Source of the DNA: an uncultured Maritalea sp.
Lineage (GTDB): Bacteria > Pseudomonadota > Alphaproteobacteria > Rhizobiales > Devosiaceae
NCBI GenBank assembly: GCA_913055925.1
Contig: CAJXLH010000053.1
Coordinates: 1 to 11,900, forward strand
Length of the DNA stretch: 11,900 nt
Direction of reading: 5' to 3'
The notes under the pieces were generated by a model. It did no database searches and was not told the origin of the DNA. It saw only the letters and a list, made by a program, of their open reading frames with translations. The position numbers and the translations under genes are program-made. Positions 7,406 to 11,900 of this stretch are shown piece after piece (positions within the stretch are counted from its first letter, which is position 1; each line of letters opens with the position of its first letter).

Positions 7406-7957
7406 TTATTCGGTCGGGAAAGCCACCGGGCTTGCTGACAATGTTTGTAGATATGCAAGCAAGTCTGCACGATCTGTTTCTTTCTTCAGACCCGCAAAGC
7501 TCATTTTTGTGCCTGGCGCATAATCTTTTGGCTTGAGCAAGAACGCGTTCAAGTCTTCATACGTCCAAGTGCGGCCTTCGCTCTTATACTGATTGAAGAT
7601 GTCTGAGTAAGCAAAGCCATCAACAGCTGCCAATTCACGACCAACGATGTCGTAAAGCGCTGGACCAACTTTGTTTGCGCCACCTTCTTCAAATGTATGA
7701 CAAGCAGTACATTTTTTCAGGACCTTTTCGCCTTTTGAGGCGTCTGCGCTAGCAAGCAATGTTGCGAGCGGCACGGCTACTTCTTCTGTTGTCTCGCTGT
7801 CGTCACCCTGAGCTTCCTCAGCGCCAGCAAGCGTATATCCGCCGCCTTTGCCGCCTTCAGTGTGATAAAGCGCTTCAGCCAAGAACCCAACGCTCATAAT
7901 AAACAACAAGGTGCCCAATACGGCGCCAAAAATCTTTTGCAGGTCAATCCAGTTCAT
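7406..7957 (-). CDS. cycM: CycM-type membrane-anchored cytochrome c
   Basis: This 183-residue protein has an uncleaved N-terminal anchor (about residues 7-29, GAVLGTLLFIMSVGFLAEAL). An acidic, low-complexity periplasmic linker follows (about 33-62), then a class I cytochrome c domain. The haem-binding CTACH motif is at 83-87 (Cys83, Cys86, His87). Met152 in PGTKMSF is the expected distal ligand. The family (CycM, cytochrome c552) passes electrons from the bc1 complex to aa3-type terminal oxidase at the periplasmic face of the inner membrane. ATG 7957 is chosen because GGAGAAGG lies 6 nt upstream and the anchor then starts directly; an upstream in-frame start at 7999 would add 14 residues across that ribosome site. 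A strong terminator follows the gene. It is divergent from pheA. Confidence 0.92.
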   Translation of the reverse strand: MNWIDLQKIFGAVLGTLLFIMSVGFLAEALYHTEGGKGGGYTLAGAEEAQGDDSETTEEVAVPLATLLASADASKGEKVLKKCTACHTFEEGGANKVGPALYDIVGRELAAVDGFAYSDIFNQYKSEGRTWTYEDLNAFLLKPKDYAPGTKMSFAGLKKETDRADLLAYLQTLSASPVAFPTE

Positions 7958-8066
7958 CTTCTGCCTTCTCCAAGCCGTCGCCCCATTCCGGCGGTGCATT
8001 CGCGATGTCCAAATATGTGTATTCAGACCAAATCGATTCTTGCAACCCTAACGCAAAAACCCTCAT

Positions 8067-8139
8067 CCGCGCGCGGACCTTATATATTAGGCGCTATGGG
8101 TGCAATAGGCTTCCGCAAAAATGCGACATTTCCGCCTAT
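8067..8139. other. Structured, gene-free stretch in the cycM-pheA divergent region
   Basis: The 281-bp gap between cycM and pheA contains no supportable gene. This block has the 10-bp palindrome CCGCGCGCGG (8067-8076), an AT box TTATATATTA (8080-8089), and an ATAGGC/GCCTAT inverted repeat (8105-8110 and 8134-8139). The repeat encloses a perfect small hairpin CGCA-AAAA-TGCG (8114-8125). The AT box resembles a -10 element on both strands, but I see no well-spaced -35 for either. The block may contain the cycM promoter and operator sites; that is inference. Confidence 0.35.
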
Positions 8140-8172
8140 CTGGCCTCGTTCTACGCGCCAAACTTTAAGAGA

Positions 8173-8201
8173 TTGACTCTTTATTTTGCCTTGTTGATAG
8201 T
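8173..8201 (+). promoter_or_regulatory. Predicted sigma-70 type promoter of pheA
   Basis: TTGACT (8173-8178, five of six consensus bases) and GATAGT (8196-8201, four of six) are separated by 17 bp. Transcription would start near 8208, leaving a leader of about 30 nt. That is too short for a classical phenylalanine leader-peptide attenuator. A GACTC (GANTC) site overlaps the -35 box at 8175-8179. Confidence 0.55.
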
Positions 8202-8238
8202 GCGCTGCGAATTTTCCAGTGGTTTTAAAGGCATAGTG

Positions 8239-9096
8239 ATGGTCAAGGTAGCATTTCAAGGCGAGCAAGGGGCATTTGGACACGCGGCAGTGCGCGCGGT
8301 TTTTCCAAACGATGAAGCGATTCCCTGCGTGACTTTTGAAAACACCATTGCAGCGGTTCAGAGCGGCGAGGCCGACTATGCCATGGTGCCGGTGGAAAAC
8401 TCGCTTTATGGGCGGATAACAGATATCCACCATTTGTTGCCGGAAAGTGGCCTGAAAATCATTGGTGAATATTATCACCGCGTGAATATGTGCCTTTTGG
8501 GAGTCAAAGGCACAAAGCTTGAAGATATCAAAGAAGTACAAAGCCTCTCGGTTGCGCTCGGCCAGTGCCGAAAGTTTATCCGTGACCATAGTCTTGAAGC
8601 CATCAATGCGGTGGATACTGCAGGGTCAGCACGTGAAGTCGCAGAACTTGGCGATCCAAAACGCGCCGCAATCGCTTCAAAGCTAGCAGGTGAAATTTAC
8701 GGCCTAGATTTGATTGAAGAAGACATCGAAGACGAGGACCACAACACCACGCGTTTTTTGGTAATGTCACGCGAAATGCTTGATTTGCCAGCAGGTACAG
8801 GTGATGTGAAAACGACGTTTGTTTTCCGTGTGCGCAACGTGCCCGCCGCTTTGTATAAAGCAATGGGCGGTTTCGCCACCAACGGCATCAATATGACAAA
8901 GCTTGAAAGCTACATGGTCGACGGCAACTTCACTGCAACTCAGTTTTACTCTGATATTGAAGGCCACCCTGAGGACCAGAATGTAAAGTTCGCGATGGAG
9001 GAATTGGCATTCTTCACCGATTACATCAATGTGCTCGGCGTTTACCCGAACAAAAAGAGCTATGATGCGAGCGGCAACGAAGTTGAAGGCGAATAG
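8239..9096 (+). CDS. pheA: Prephenate dehydratase (monofunctional, with ACT domain)
   Basis: This 285-residue cytosolic enzyme converts prephenate to phenylpyruvate, the committed step to phenylalanine. The catalytic PDT domain covers about residues 3-180 and includes FQGEQGAFGHAAV at the start, PVENSLYGR (51-59) and the active-site TTRF motif (170-173). The ACT regulatory domain covers about 193-272, with LYKAMGGFATNGINMTKLES (205-224), where phenylalanine is expected to bind for feedback inhibition. There is no chorismate mutase domain, unlike the bifunctional enzyme of enterobacteria. ATG 8239 is chosen because homology begins exactly there and AAAGG lies 7 nt upstream; the frame stays open back to 8005, but that segment has no PDT similarity and contains the promoter. 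The gene is followed 55 bp later by the SRP RNA, with no clear terminator between. Confidence 0.95.
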   Translation: MVKVAFQGEQGAFGHAAVRAVFPNDEAIPCVTFENTIAAVQSGEADYAMVPVENSLYGRITDIHHLLPESGLKIIGEYYHRVNMCLLGVKGTKLEDIKEVQSLSVALGQCRKFIRDHSLEAINAVDTAGSAREVAELGDPKRAAIASKLAGEIYGLDLIEEDIEDEDHNTTRFLVMSREMLDLPAGTGDVKTTFVFRVRNVPAALYKAMGGFATNGINMTKLESYMVDGNFTATQFYSDIEGHPEDQNVKFAMEELAFFTDYINVLGVYPNKKSYDASGNEVEGE

Positions 9097-9117
9097 CACC
9101 AACAACCCGTTTACCCC

Positions 9118-9146
9118 TTGCATCTTTCGATAAGATCACCGATATA
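9118..9146 (+). promoter_or_regulatory. Predicted promoter of the SRP RNA gene
   Basis: TTGCAT (9118-9123) and GATATA (9141-9146) are 17 bp apart. The start predicted from them (about 9153) coincides with the first base of the long closing helix of the SRP RNA at 9154, which supports the call although both boxes are weak matches. It lies directly after the pheA stop. Confidence 0.5.
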
Positions 9147-9151
9147 GACGC

Positions 9152-9249
9152 TCGGGAGGTTGGCGCGGACGAACCGCTCGCCAACTGGGTCAGGTCCGGA
9201 AGGAAGCAGCCCTAACGAGTTAGGAACGGGTCGTTGCCAGCCTCCTTTA
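9152..9249 (+). ncRNA. ffs: Small signal recognition particle RNA (4.5S RNA)
   Basis: This RNA binds Ffh and directs nascent membrane proteins to FtsY and the Sec translocon. The diagnostic domain IV is present: CAGGTCCGGAAGGAAGCAGC (9191-9210) with its GGAA tetraloop and the conserved internal-loop bases. The ends pair in a long hairpin: GGAGGTTGGC (9155-9164) with GCCAGCCTCC (9236-9245, one wobble). Inner helices are ACGAACC/GGGTCGT (9169-9175/9228-9234), AACT/AGTT (9183-9186/9218-9221) and GGG/CCC flanking domain IV. The size of about 97 nt is typical of alphaproteobacterial SRP RNA, which lacks the Alu domain. The closing helix is followed by TTTATTTATTTT (9246-9257), which can serve as terminator. 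Exact ends are estimated. Confidence 0.96.
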
Positions 9250-9255
9250 TTTATT

Positions 9256-9285
9256 TTGCACTGATCATCAGAATCGGTGTGAAAT
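9256..9285 (+). promoter_or_regulatory. Possible dnaX promoter
   Basis: TTGCAC (9256-9261) and TGAAAT (9280-9285) are 18 bp apart, giving a start near 9292 and a 33-nt leader. The -35 overlaps the T-rich end of the SRP RNA terminator. A GAATC (GANTC) site at 9271-9275 lies in the spacer. Both boxes are imperfect. Confidence 0.4.
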
Positions 9286-9324
9286 AACGCTTCCAAATCT
9301 CTTACAGCATGAGCGGGGCACACA

Positions 9325-11055
9325 TTGGCGGACAAACAGGAATCATATCTGGTATTGGCCCGCAAATACCGCCCTGAAAGCTTCACAAGTTTCATCGGCC
9401 AAGAAGCGATGGTACAGACGCTCAGAAATGCGTTTGAATCCAATCGTATTGCGCACGCTTTTATGCTCACAGGTGTTCGTGGCGTGGGCAAAACGACAAC
9501 GGCGCGCATTCTGGCGAGGGCTTTGAACTTCGAAGATGATAGCGGGCCACATCCATCGCTCGATTTGGATGTCGAAGGTAAGCATTGCCGCGCGATCATT
9601 GAAAGCCGCCACGTTGATGTGGTGGAAATGGATGCGGCATCACACACCGGTATCGATGATATCCGCGAGATCATCGATAGCGTGCGATATGGCCCGGTGT
9701 CGGCACCTTATAAAGTCTTTATCATCGACGAAGTGCATATGCTTTCAAAGGCTGCGTTCAATGGCCTTTTGAAGACGCTTGAAGAGCCGCCGCCATATGT
9801 AAAGTTTATCTTTGCGACAACCGAAATTCGCAAAGTACCTGTCACCATTCTGTCCCGCTGTCAGCGCTTTGATTTGCGCCGGATCAACCCTGAAACCCTT
9901 CAGGAATATCTCGGCGGCATATTGGAAAAAGAAGGCATTTCTTGCGAGCTGGACGCTTTGCAATTGATCATCCGTGCGGGCGAGGGGTCTGTTCGCGATA
10001 GTTTATCATTGCTTGATCAAGCGATTGCGCACTCAGGCGGCGACATCAAAGCAGACACTGTTCGCTCTATGCTCGGTCTTGCGGATCGTGCACTAACGCT
10101 GGACCTGTTCGAAACGCTAATGAGCGGCGACGCGGCTGGTGCGCTGGAACAATTGCGTTCGCAATATGATGCCGGTGCGGATGCCGCGACAATCGTAACG
10201 GATTTGGCGGCCACGACGCATTTGGTCACGCGCTTGAAAGTGGTGCCGGGTGCGGAGAAAGATCCCGTGTTGACGCCAGACGAGCGCACGCGCGGCAAGG
10301 AAATGGCGCAAAAGCTGAACGTCAAAACCTTGTCACGCACATGGCAAATCCTCAACAAGGGTATCGGTGAAATCAACAATGCGCACGATGATGTGCAAGC
10401 CGCTGAAATGGTATTGATCCGGTTGGCCTATGCCGCCGACCTGCCGTCGCCGGATGAGTTGATCAAAAAACTTGATAGCCTGCCCACAGGAGCGGCTGCG
10501 CCAGTGGCACCGCCACCTGTCAGACCGTCTGGTGGAGGCGGAGGCGGGGCGATGCGCGCAACTGCTGCGCCTATGGAAGCTGTAAGCGTCAATCACGCAC
10601 CGCAGCCTGCACAAAATGCAGAGCCGAAAATGGCGGTCAATTCGTTTGAGGAATTGGTTGCCTTGTGCGGCGAGAAACGTGAGCTGGTGCTAAAGCATGC
10701 GCTTGAAAGCCAAGTGAGCCCAATCTCGTTCGCGAACGGACGCATGGAAATAGCGCTTACGCCAGACGGCGATCCGAACATCGCGCAAGAGCTATCGCGT
10801 CGCTTGAAAGAATGGACCAATAATTCTTGGTTCATTACCATTTCAAAGCAAAAAGCGACGGATACTATCCGTCAACAACGTGACCGAGAAGCGCAAGAGA
10901 AGCTCGACAAAGCAATGGAAGACCCTTCCGTGAAGGCAATCCTCAATGCGTTTCCAGGTGCGCGCTTGGTCAACGAAAAATCACTATTGGAAGACGATCT
11001 GTCAGCGCCGCAATGGCTGGATGACGGCGAAAAAGACGAAGGAATCGACGAATGA
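9325..11055 (+). CDS. dnaX: DNA polymerase III tau (gamma/tau) subunit
   Basis: This 576-residue AAA+ protein is the motor subunit of the clamp loader, which opens the beta clamp onto primed DNA. Walker A GVRGVGKTT is at 50-58, Walker B IIDEVHML at 133-140, sensor 1 ATTE at 164-167, the arginine-finger SRC at 177-179 and sensor 2 GEGSVRDS at 219-226. Domain III ends near 370. A low-complexity Pro/Gly hinge with six consecutive glycines (403-408) leads to tau-specific C-terminal domains (about 438-576). The zinc module between Walker A and B keeps only one cysteine (Cys88). The start is TTG at 9325: a stop lies in frame at 9310-9312, and the next in-frame ATG is inside the conserved N-terminus (residue 29). 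GCGGGG lies 6 nt upstream. The stop overlaps the ybaB start. A possible frameshift site lies at codons 381-382. Confidence 0.95.
   Translation: MADKQESYLVLARKYRPESFTSFIGQEAMVQTLRNAFESNRIAHAFMLTGVRGVGKTTTARILARALNFEDDSGPHPSLDLDVEGKHCRAIIESRHVDVVEMDAASHTGIDDIREIIDSVRYGPVSAPYKVFIIDEVHMLSKAAFNGLLKTLEEPPPYVKFIFATTEIRKVPVTILSRCQRFDLRRINPETLQEYLGGILEKEGISCELDALQLIIRAGEGSVRDSLSLLDQAIAHSGGDIKADTVRSMLGLADRALTLDLFETLMSGDAAGALEQLRSQYDAGADAATIVTDLAATTHLVTRLKVVPGAEKDPVLTPDERTRGKEMAQKLNVKTLSRTWQILNKGIGEINNAHDDVQAAEMVLIRLAYAADLPSPDELIKKLDSLPTGAAAPVAPPPVRPSGGGGGGAMRATAAPMEAVSVNHAPQPAQNAEPKMAVNSFEELVALCGEKRELVLKHALESQVSPISFANGRMEIALTPDGDPNIAQELSRRLKEWTNNSWFITISKQKATDTIRQQRDREAQEKLDKAMEDPSVKAILNAFPGARLVNEKSLLEDDLSAPQWLDDGEKDEGIDE
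10452..10520 (+). promoter_or_regulatory. Candidate dnaX slippage/frameshift element
   Basis: A GGATGAG Shine-Dalgarno-like motif (10452-10458) precedes an A6 tract (10465-10470) read as two Lys codons, AAA AAA, in the dnaX frame. A -1 shift there gives ACT and then TGA (10473-10475). A GC-rich stem with small bulges follows: ACAGG/CCTGT (10486-10490/10516-10520), GCGG/CCGC (10492-10495/10510-10513) and TGC/GCA. The layout resembles the E. coli dnaX signal. However, the slippery core here is C AAA AAA rather than A AAA AAG, and the 15-nt spacer is long. Confidence 0.3.
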
Positions 11056-11375
11056 AAGACCTAATGGGCATGATGAAAAAAGCTCAGGAAATGCAAGCCA
11101 AAATGGGCGAGATGCAGGCTGAGCTTGAAAGTGCTGAAGTTGAGGGTAGCTCTGGTGCTGGCATGGTAACCGTTACGCTTTCCGGCAAAGGCGACATGAA
11201 AAGCGTTAAAATTGACCCTTCTTTGCTTAAGGAAGAAGAAGCGGAGATCCTCGAAGATTTGCTGATTGCTGCGCATGCTGACGCGCGCGGCAAAGCTGAA
11301 ACAATGAGCCAAGAAAAAATGCAGGAAATGACGGCGGGATTGCCGATCCCTCCAGGCATGAAGATGCCGTTCTAG
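11052..11375 (+). CDS. ybaB: YbaB/EbfC family nucleoid-associated protein
   Basis: This 107-residue DNA-binding protein of the YbaB/EbfC family forms a homodimer shaped like tweezers. It has a long Met/Gln/Glu/Lys-rich N-terminal helix (about 1-28, MKDLMGMMKKAQEMQ). A central beta sheet follows with the conserved GxxTVTLSGKGDMKSVKIDP region (about 35-56), then two helices (57-92). The tail LPIPPGMKMPF is typical of alphaproteobacterial members. Length is standard (E. coli YbaB has 109). Its ATG overlaps the dnaX stop as ATGA, and GAAGGA lies upstream inside dnaX, so translation should be coupled. dnaX-ybaB-recR is a widely conserved cluster. The cellular role (nucleoid organisation or a link with recombinational repair) is not settled for the family. 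Confidence 0.94.
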   Translation: MKDLMGMMKKAQEMQAKMGEMQAELESAEVEGSSGAGMVTVTLSGKGDMKSVKIDPSLLKEEEAEILEDLLIAAHADARGKAETMSQEKMQEMTAGLPIPPGMKMPF

Positions 11376-11390
11376 GTCACTCTTAAAGCA

Positions 11391-11900
11391 ATGAGCACGC
11401 AAAGCGGCGGTCCAGAAATTGAACAGCTCATCCAGCTGTTGGCGCGGTTGCCCGGCTTGGGACCGCGCTCAGCGCGTCGTGCCGTTTTGCATCTCATCAA
11501 GAAAAAAGAAAACTTGATGATCCCGCTTTCTGCGGCGCTCGACCGCGCTGTGGAAACAGTGGTGACCTGCAAAGAATGCGGCAATGTCGACACCCAGTCG
11601 CCATGTTATATTTGTACAGACCAGCGCCGTATCGATACCGGTTTGCTTATTGTTGTGGAAGATGTTGCGGATTTATGGGCACTGGAACGTGCGGGGGCGA
11701 ACAAGTCGCTTTATCACGTGCTTGGTGGCACGCTTTCACCGCTCGATGGTGTCGGACCCGAAGATCTAAACATTGCAACGCTCATAGAACGTGTCGAGCG
11801 TGGCAACATCACTGAAGTCGTTTTGGCCGTCAACGCGACCGTAGATGGACAAACTACCGCGCACTACGTCACGGATCGACTTGAGGGCACCCACGTCAAA
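11391..11900 (+). CDS. recR: Recombination mediator RecR (3' end outside window)
   Basis: The first 170 codons are present with the frame open to the window end; full-length RecR is about 200 residues. RecR acts with RecO (and RecF) to load RecA onto SSB-coated single-stranded DNA at gaps. The N-terminal helix-hairpin-helix covers about 8-35 (LARLPGLGPRSARRA at 17-31). The zinc finger uses Cys60, Cys63, Cys72 and Cys75. A Toprim domain starts near 82 (LLIVVEDVADLWALE at 85-99) and includes HVLGGTLSPLDGVGPEDL at 109-126. All are intact as far as visible. The ATG lies 15 bp after the ybaB stop, with only a weak AAAG motif upstream, so translation may depend on ybaB. This is the third gene of the dnaX-ybaB-recR cluster. 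Confidence 0.95.
   Translation, partial: MSTQSGGPEIEQLIQLLARLPGLGPRSARRAVLHLIKKKENLMIPLSAALDRAVETVVTCKECGNVDTQSPCYICTDQRRIDTGLLIVVEDVADLWALERAGANKSLYHVLGGTLSPLDGVGPEDLNIATLIERVERGNITEVVLAVNATVDGQTTAHYVTDRLEGTHVK

Noticed and set aside
7958..7999. Longer start for the cytochrome c
   Set aside because: The added basic residues precede the membrane anchor and cover the clear GGAGAAGG ribosome site of ATG 7957.
8121..8168. Short open frame before pheA as a leader peptide
   Set aside because: Only one Phe codon, no ribosome site, and it lies upstream of the predicted promoter.
8005..8238. In-frame N-terminal extension of pheA (78 codons from an ATG at 8005)
   Set aside because: No prephenate dehydratase similarity, it contains the predicted promoter, and a good Shine-Dalgarno precedes ATG 8239 where family homology begins.
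9111..9674. Minus-strand 187-residue open frame covering the SRP RNA and dnaX start
   Set aside because: It overlaps a clear structural RNA and the conserved dnaX N-terminus and shows no protein motif.
11576..11815. Plus-strand open frames in other phases within recR
   Set aside because: The RecR frame has the HhH, four zinc cysteines and the Toprim domain throughout; these are shadows.
2..11900. Search for CRISPR arrays, tRNAs, insertion sequences, attachment sites, toxin-antitoxin or defence genes
   Set aside because: No spaced repeats, cloverleaf, transposase, terminal repeats or matching proteins were seen by reading; all substantial coding sequence is accounted for by known families.

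Overview
The window looks like an ordinary core-genome stretch of an alphaproteobacterium, most likely of the order Hyphomicrobiales. Supporting evidence is the tad pilus operon of the CpaE/CpaF/TadB/TadC type followed by a convergent TadD-like TPR lipoprotein, a membrane-anchored CycM-type cytochrome c divergent from a monofunctional prephenate dehydratase (PheA), the small alphaproteobacterial SRP RNA, and the dnaX-ybaB-recR cluster. Base composition appears close to 50% GC by eye, modest for this order, and would fit a marine lineage. I did not calculate it, and the genus cannot be fixed from this sequence.

Layout, left to right. Positions 2-4014 (+) hold the end of cpaE, then cpaF, tadB and tadC: the localisation ATPase, the secretion ATPase and two inner-membrane platform proteins of a tight-adherence (Flp) pilus. 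Convergent to them is a TadD-like lipoprotein (4090-4866, -). Two opposed terminators lie in and beside the 75-bp gap between them. Next come an M17 leucyl-type aminopeptidase (5052-6389, +) and a GhrA-type hydroxyacid reductase (6386-7330, -), whose stop codons share one CTAG. A cytochrome c (7406-7957, -) sits upstream of ghrA on the same strand, with a strong terminator between them. A 281-bp divergent region leads to pheA (8239-9096, +), then the 4.5S/SRP RNA gene (about 9152-9249, +), dnaX (9325-11055, +), ybaB (11052-11375, +) and the first 170 codons of recR (11391 to the window end, +).

Functional grouping. The tad genes form one machine that assembles and retracts pili. dnaX, ybaB and recR are the widely conserved replication/recombination cluster, with dnaX and ybaB overlapping by ATGA. 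The remaining genes are housekeeping: peptide turnover, glyoxylate/hydroxypyruvate reduction, respiratory electron transfer, phenylalanine synthesis and membrane-protein targeting.

I found no mobile element, CRISPR array, tRNA, toxin-antitoxin pair or defence cassette, and no new multigene system. The points worth a second look are small-scale: a possible dnaX slippage site with an immediate -1 UGA, a hexaglycine hinge and a reduced zinc module in DnaX, the compact terminator arrangements, and the structured gap before pheA.
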